64,000 bases of DNA, from assembly GCA_043725085.1 (NCBI GenBank), contig JAYSLY010000014.1, forward strand, positions 1-64,000. Reading direction: 5' to 3'. Position numbers and translations under genes: made by a program. The stretch's first letter is position 1. Each line of letters opens with the position of its first letter. Source of the DNA: UBA9630 sp043725085. Its GTDB lineage: Bacteria; Patescibacteriota; Minisyncoccia; Moranbacterales; UBA2206. Positions 60,881 through 64,000 of the stretch are shown piece by piece. Below the pieces are notes generated by a model. It saw nothing but the letters and a program-made list of their open reading frames with translations, did not search any database and was not told where the DNA came from.

Positions 60881-63112
60881 CTAGTTTTTATTGTTCTCCA
60901 CCTTAAACTCCTTACGATCGTCAAATTCTGCCTGTTTCCCTCCGTTCCATTGTGCGACTGGGCGGATATAGCCCACAACACGGGAATAGACTTCGGTTTT
61001 TTGTTCCATCACGCATTTCGGACAAAATGGATGCTCGCCGTTGATGTAGCCATGCACCGGGCAAATGCTGAAAGTTGGCGTGAGCGTGAAATACGGTAAA
61101 GAATAATTTTCAGCAATTTTTCGCACTAACTGTTTGGTTGTTTCAATGTCCCAAATTCGCTCCCCCAAAAATCCATGCAAAACTGTCCCCCCTGTATACT
61201 TCGTTTGCAATTTGTCTTGCAAATCAAGCGCTTCAAAAATATCTTCAGTATGATGCACCGGCAGCTGCGACGAATTGGTATAATACGGCTCAGCATTTTT
61301 CTCTTTAACATTCTGATCGTTGGCAAAAATAATTTCCGGATATTTTTTGCGATCAATTCTGGCCAGGCGGTAGGATGTGCCTTCGGCCGGCGTAGCTTCC
61401 AGGTTGTAGAGATTGCCAGTTTCTTTTTGATATCCGATAATTCTTTGGCGCATGTGCGAGAGAATTTCTTCGGCCAATTTCTGTCCCGCTTGAGTTGTGA
61501 TATCTTTACCGATTAGATTCACTAGCGCTTCATTCATCCCCACAAGACCAATGGTTGAGAAATGATTGGCCCAATACTGCCCGCGACGCATCTTGATTGG
61601 AGCAAGATAGAATTTAGTGTAGGGATAGAGTCCGCCTTCAGTCAGTTTTTCCACCATCGTTCTTTTGGTTTCCAAACTTTCCCTCGCTAAATCCATGAGG
61701 TGGTTTAGTTGTTTTAGGAATTCTTTTTTATTCTTCGCCACATGTCCCACGCGCGGCATGTTAATTGTTACCACACCGACTGAGCCGGTGAGCGGATTGG
61801 CCCCAAACAGTCCGCCGCCACGCTTGTGAAGTTCGCGATTATCCAAACGCAGCCGGCAACACATTGAGCGCGCATCATCCGGATCCATGTCAGAATTCAC
61901 GAAATTAGCAAAGTATGGGATGCCATATTTAGCCGTCATTTCCCAAATCGCGTCAAACCGCCTGTCCGTCCAATCAAAATCCTTGCCAATGTTATAGGTC
62001 GGAATCGGAAAAGTGAAAATTCGCCCATTCGCATCCCCCTCTGTCATCACTTCCGCAAAAGCGCGGTTAATCATATTCATCTCTTCTTGAAATTCACCAT
62101 AGGTTTCCTTTTGAGGAAAACCGCCAAAAATCACCGCTTCGTTTTTGAGATTCTTGGGACAAGTAATGTCCATCGTAATATTGGAAAATGGCGTTTGAAA
62201 TCCCACGCGAGTAGAAACATTCATATTGAACACGTAGGACTGAATTTCTTGTTTCACTTGATCATAGGTCAATTTGTCATAGCGAATGAAAGGAGCCAGT
62301 AGTGTGTCAAAATTGGAAAATGCTTGCGCGCCAGCCACTTCGCCCTGGGTTGTGTATGTGAAATTCACCATCTGTCCCAAAATTGAACCCAAATGTTTGG
62401 CCGGTTTGCAGGCCACTTTTCCCGGCACGCCAGTGAAACCACGCCTGAGCAGATCTTGCAGATCCCAACCGCAACAATAGGCGGCGAGGAGTTGCAAATC
62501 GTGGATGTGAAAATCTCCGCCTTCATGCGCTTCGCGAATCTCTTTCGTGTACACCCGATTCATCCAATATTTCGAACTGACGATTGATGAAATATAGTTA
62601 TTCAAACCCTGGAGAGAATAGGCCATATTGGCATTTTCTTTCACCTTCCAATCAATTTCTTGAATATATTTATCCACCAAATTAACTGCTTCGTCCAGCG
62701 ATTCTTGCGCCTCACGATTTTTTCTGTGCTGTTCGCGATAAAGTATATAGGCCTTAGCCGTTTCTTCAAAATCCAAAATCATGAGCACTCTTTCCACAAG
62801 ATCTTGAATCTCTTCAATTTCCGGCACATAACCTTCTTTGTGTTTTCTCCCCAAGAGCTTTACTACTTTTTCAGTTACTTTTTTAGCATCATCCAAAGTG
62901 CCTTCTTTGGTTGAAGTGAGAGCCTTAGCCACACCTTTTGCAATCTTGCTCTCGTCGAAATTTGCAATAACGCCATTGCGCTTGATAACTTTTTTAATTT
63001 TGATTTCGTCTTTCTTTACTTCTTTTTTTACGATTCTAACTACCGCTTTCTTAGCAGCCTTCGCTTTTTTTGCACCATTCCCCTTTCCCCCTTTTTTCAT
63101 TTTTGTTTTCAT
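60881..63112 (-). CDS. nrdD: Anaerobic (class III) ribonucleoside-triphosphate reductase
   Basis: 743 residues. Lysine-rich start, an ATP-cone (about residues 38-130, KVIKRNGVIANFDESKIAKGVAKAL), a barrel with MCCRLRLDNRE, a C-terminal zinc region (CPVHGYINGEHPFCPKC) and the glycyl-radical motif RVVGYIRP. Reduces NTPs to dNTPs without oxygen. It feeds the dNTP pool that the thymidylate operon also serves. Confidence 0.95.
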   Translation of the reverse strand: MKTKMKKGGKGNGAKKAKAAKKAVVRIVKKEVKKDEIKIKKVIKRNGVIANFDESKIAKGVAKALTSTKEGTLDDAKKVTEKVVKLLGRKHKEGYVPEIEEIQDLVERVLMILDFEETAKAYILYREQHRKNREAQESLDEAVNLVDKYIQEIDWKVKENANMAYSLQGLNNYISSIVSSKYWMNRVYTKEIREAHEGGDFHIHDLQLLAAYCCGWDLQDLLRRGFTGVPGKVACKPAKHLGSILGQMVNFTYTTQGEVAGAQAFSNFDTLLAPFIRYDKLTYDQVKQEIQSYVFNMNVSTRVGFQTPFSNITMDITCPKNLKNEAVIFGGFPQKETYGEFQEEMNMINRAFAEVMTEGDANGRIFTFPIPTYNIGKDFDWTDRRFDAIWEMTAKYGIPYFANFVNSDMDPDDARSMCCRLRLDNRELHKRGGGLFGANPLTGSVGVVTINMPRVGHVAKNKKEFLKQLNHLMDLARESLETKRTMVEKLTEGGLYPYTKFYLAPIKMRRGQYWANHFSTIGLVGMNEALVNLIGKDITTQAGQKLAEEILSHMRQRIIGYQKETGNLYNLEATPAEGTSYRLARIDRKKYPEIIFANDQNVKEKNAEPYYTNSSQLPVHHTEDIFEALDLQDKLQTKYTGGTVLHGFLGERIWDIETTKQLVRKIAENYSLPYFTLTPTFSICPVHGYINGEHPFCPKCVMEQKTEVYSRVVGYIRPVAQWNGGKQAEFDDRKEFKVENNKN

Positions 63113-63153
63113 ACGGTTTTTGTTTATCCCCCGACAATTTAATTAAAAAATTT

Positions 63154-63603
63154 TTATTTATCAAACGTATCCAACTCTTTTTTGAAACTCTCCACGCTGG
63201 CAAATGATTTGTAGACGCTGGCAAATCTGACATAGGCCACTTCATCCAGTTCGCGCAGTTTCTTGAGAATGATTTTGCCGATTTCTTTTGAAGTAATTTC
63301 CGGTTTTTCTTTCGAACTGATTTCATATTCCACCTCTCCGATAAACTGCGTAATTTTTTCCTCTGTCACCGGACGCTTTTCAAGTGCTTTTCTCACACCG
63401 GTTTCGATTTTCGATTTGTCATAGTCCACTTTGAGACCATTCTTTTTGAGCACGCTCAGCCGCAAAAGCTCTATCTCTTCATAGGTGCTGAAACGCGACT
63501 CGCATTTCAGACATTCCCGACGCCGGCGCGTGATCTTGCCTTCATTGGTTTCTCGCGAATCAACCACCTTGGTTTCTGTGTTATTGCAAAACGGGCAATT
63601 CAT
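63154..63603 (-). CDS. nrdR: Transcriptional repressor NrdR
   Basis: 149 residues. Zinc ribbon MNCPFCNNTETKVVDSRE...RRRRECLKCESRFSTYE and an ATP-cone. It represses ribonucleotide reductase genes when dATP is high. An NrdR box lies at its own promoter. Confidence 0.95.
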   Translation of the reverse strand: MNCPFCNNTETKVVDSRETNEGKITRRRRECLKCESRFSTYEEIELLRLSVLKKNGLKVDYDKSKIETGVRKALEKRPVTEEKITQFIGEVEYEISSKEKPEITSKEIGKIILKKLRELDEVAYVRFASVYKSFASVESFKKELDTFDK

Positions 63604-63619
63604 ACTTTTTTCTCTTTTT

Positions 63620-63635
63620 ATACTATATATAGTGT
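63620..63635. promoter_or_regulatory. NrdR box
   Basis: ATACTATATATAGTGT differs from a symmetric ACACTATATATAGTGT-like box by one or two bases. It lies just after the -10, around +12 to +27 of the predicted start. I did not find a convincing second box, though two is the usual number. Confidence 0.7.
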
Positions 63636-63646
63636 AACGCAATAGA

Positions 63647-63674
63647 ATTATACCACAATGAGAATTAATGCCAA
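63647..63674 (-). promoter_or_regulatory. Promoter of the nrdR-nrdD operon
   Basis: TTGGCA (63674-63669), 16 nt ending in TGG, TATAAT (63652-63647): extended -10 type. Confidence 0.7.
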
Positions 63675-63738
63675 GGGGTATATTTTAAGCCAAAAAGAAG
63701 AGTTATCCACAGGAGGGATTTTGTAAATAAATTATAAC

Positions 63739-64000
63739 CTACTTCGAAACCCGAAGACTATTCAGGACAACCGAGACTGAACTAAATGACATTGCCGCGG
63801 CGGCAATTGCCGGGGTGAGAAAACCGAGCATCGCGAGTGGAATGGCGACGATGTTATAGAAAAAAGCCCAAAACAAATTTTGCCTAATCGCGCGGAAGGT
63901 TTTGCGGGAAATCAGAATCGCTTCTATCACTTTTTTGAGACTGTTTTCCAGCATCACAATTTGCCCCGCTTCCTTGGCAATATCCATCGCGCTTCCCATG
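63739..64000 (-). CDS. Copper-type P-type ATPase, C-terminal end (cut by window edge)
   Basis: 87 codons, open to the window edge. MGSAMDIAKEAGQIVMLENSLKKVIEAILISRKTFRAIRQNLFWAFFYN and IPLAMLGFLTPAIAAAAMSFSSVSVVLNSLR match the last part of CopA-like P1B ATPases, including the M...S pair of the final TM (MSFSS) that coordinates Cu(I). The rest lies outside. Confidence 0.9.
   Translation of the reverse strand, partial: MGSAMDIAKEAGQIVMLENSLKKVIEAILISRKTFRAIRQNLFWAFFYNIVAIPLAMLGFLTPAIAAAAMSFSSVSVVLNSLRVSK

Overview
The window reads as a gene-dense, AT-rich bacterial chromosome segment, nearly all of it transcribed from the minus strand. It looks like a Candidate Phyla Radiation (Patescibacteria/Parcubacteria) genome, perhaps near Moranbacteria. 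That placement rests on gene content and style: tightly packed operons with 1-10 nt spacings, a thymidylate/dNTP salvage block instead of de novo pathways, a ComEC uptake channel, class III (anaerobic) ribonucleotide reductase, many hypothetical membrane-anchored proteins and short palindromic repeats inside genes. No rRNA is present to settle the taxonomy. UGA is a stop codon here, because prfB carries the autoregulatory CUUUGAC frameshift site.

Layout. 1-5286: end of miaA, then a minus-strand operon for dTMP synthesis (nucleotide-kinase-like protein, dCMP deaminase, thyA, DHFR-like, tmk, MazG-like) ending in gatB. 5287-9372: ftsX, ftsE, prfB, a ZIP transporter and a rubrerythrin-like protein. 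9377-9569 (+): a promoter, a tRNA-Thr copy broken by a palindrome, and an intact tRNA-Thr(CGT). 9604-12981: a membrane-anchored protein of unknown function and an FtsA/PilM-like ATPase. 13055-47959: about 35 kb of surface-polysaccharide genes, including UDP-glucose dehydrogenase, UDP-xylose synthase, GalE, Gmd, GDP-fucose synthase, many glycosyltransferases, PMT-like and AftD-like membrane enzymes, methyltransferases, asparagine synthetase and two B12-type radical SAM proteins. It is interrupted by a RhuM-family gene and by a Schlafen/AlbA gene flanked by 34-bp direct repeats. 48012-53349: rnc, nusB, rpmF, a cyclophilin lipoprotein, a metallo-beta-lactamase-fold protein and comEC.

53420-56154 is the highlight: a complete diversity-generating retroelement (DGR). 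It has a reverse transcriptase with the DGR-type LGNLTSQ motif, an Avd accessory protein on the opposite strand, a template repeat (TR) with its own predicted promoter and terminator, and a variable protein (VP) whose C-terminus holds the variable repeat (VR). TR and VR differ at 15 positions. All 15 are adenines in the TR coding sense, the signature of adenine-directed mutagenic retrohoming. Odd features include a C9 tract that breaks the probable avd start, a 1-nt indel in VR that changes the VP tail, and a cruciform just downstream of VR.

56217-63738: DUF167 and STAS-like small proteins with a remnant of an ATPase gene, a ferric-reductase-like/ApbE/calcium-repeat cluster, and an anaerobic ribonucleotide reductase operon (nrdR, nrdD, a stand-alone copy of the NrdD glycyl-radical tail, nrdG) with an NrdR box at its promoter. 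63739-64000 is the end of a copper-type P-ATPase cut by the window edge.

All assignments come from reading the sequence; no database search was run.
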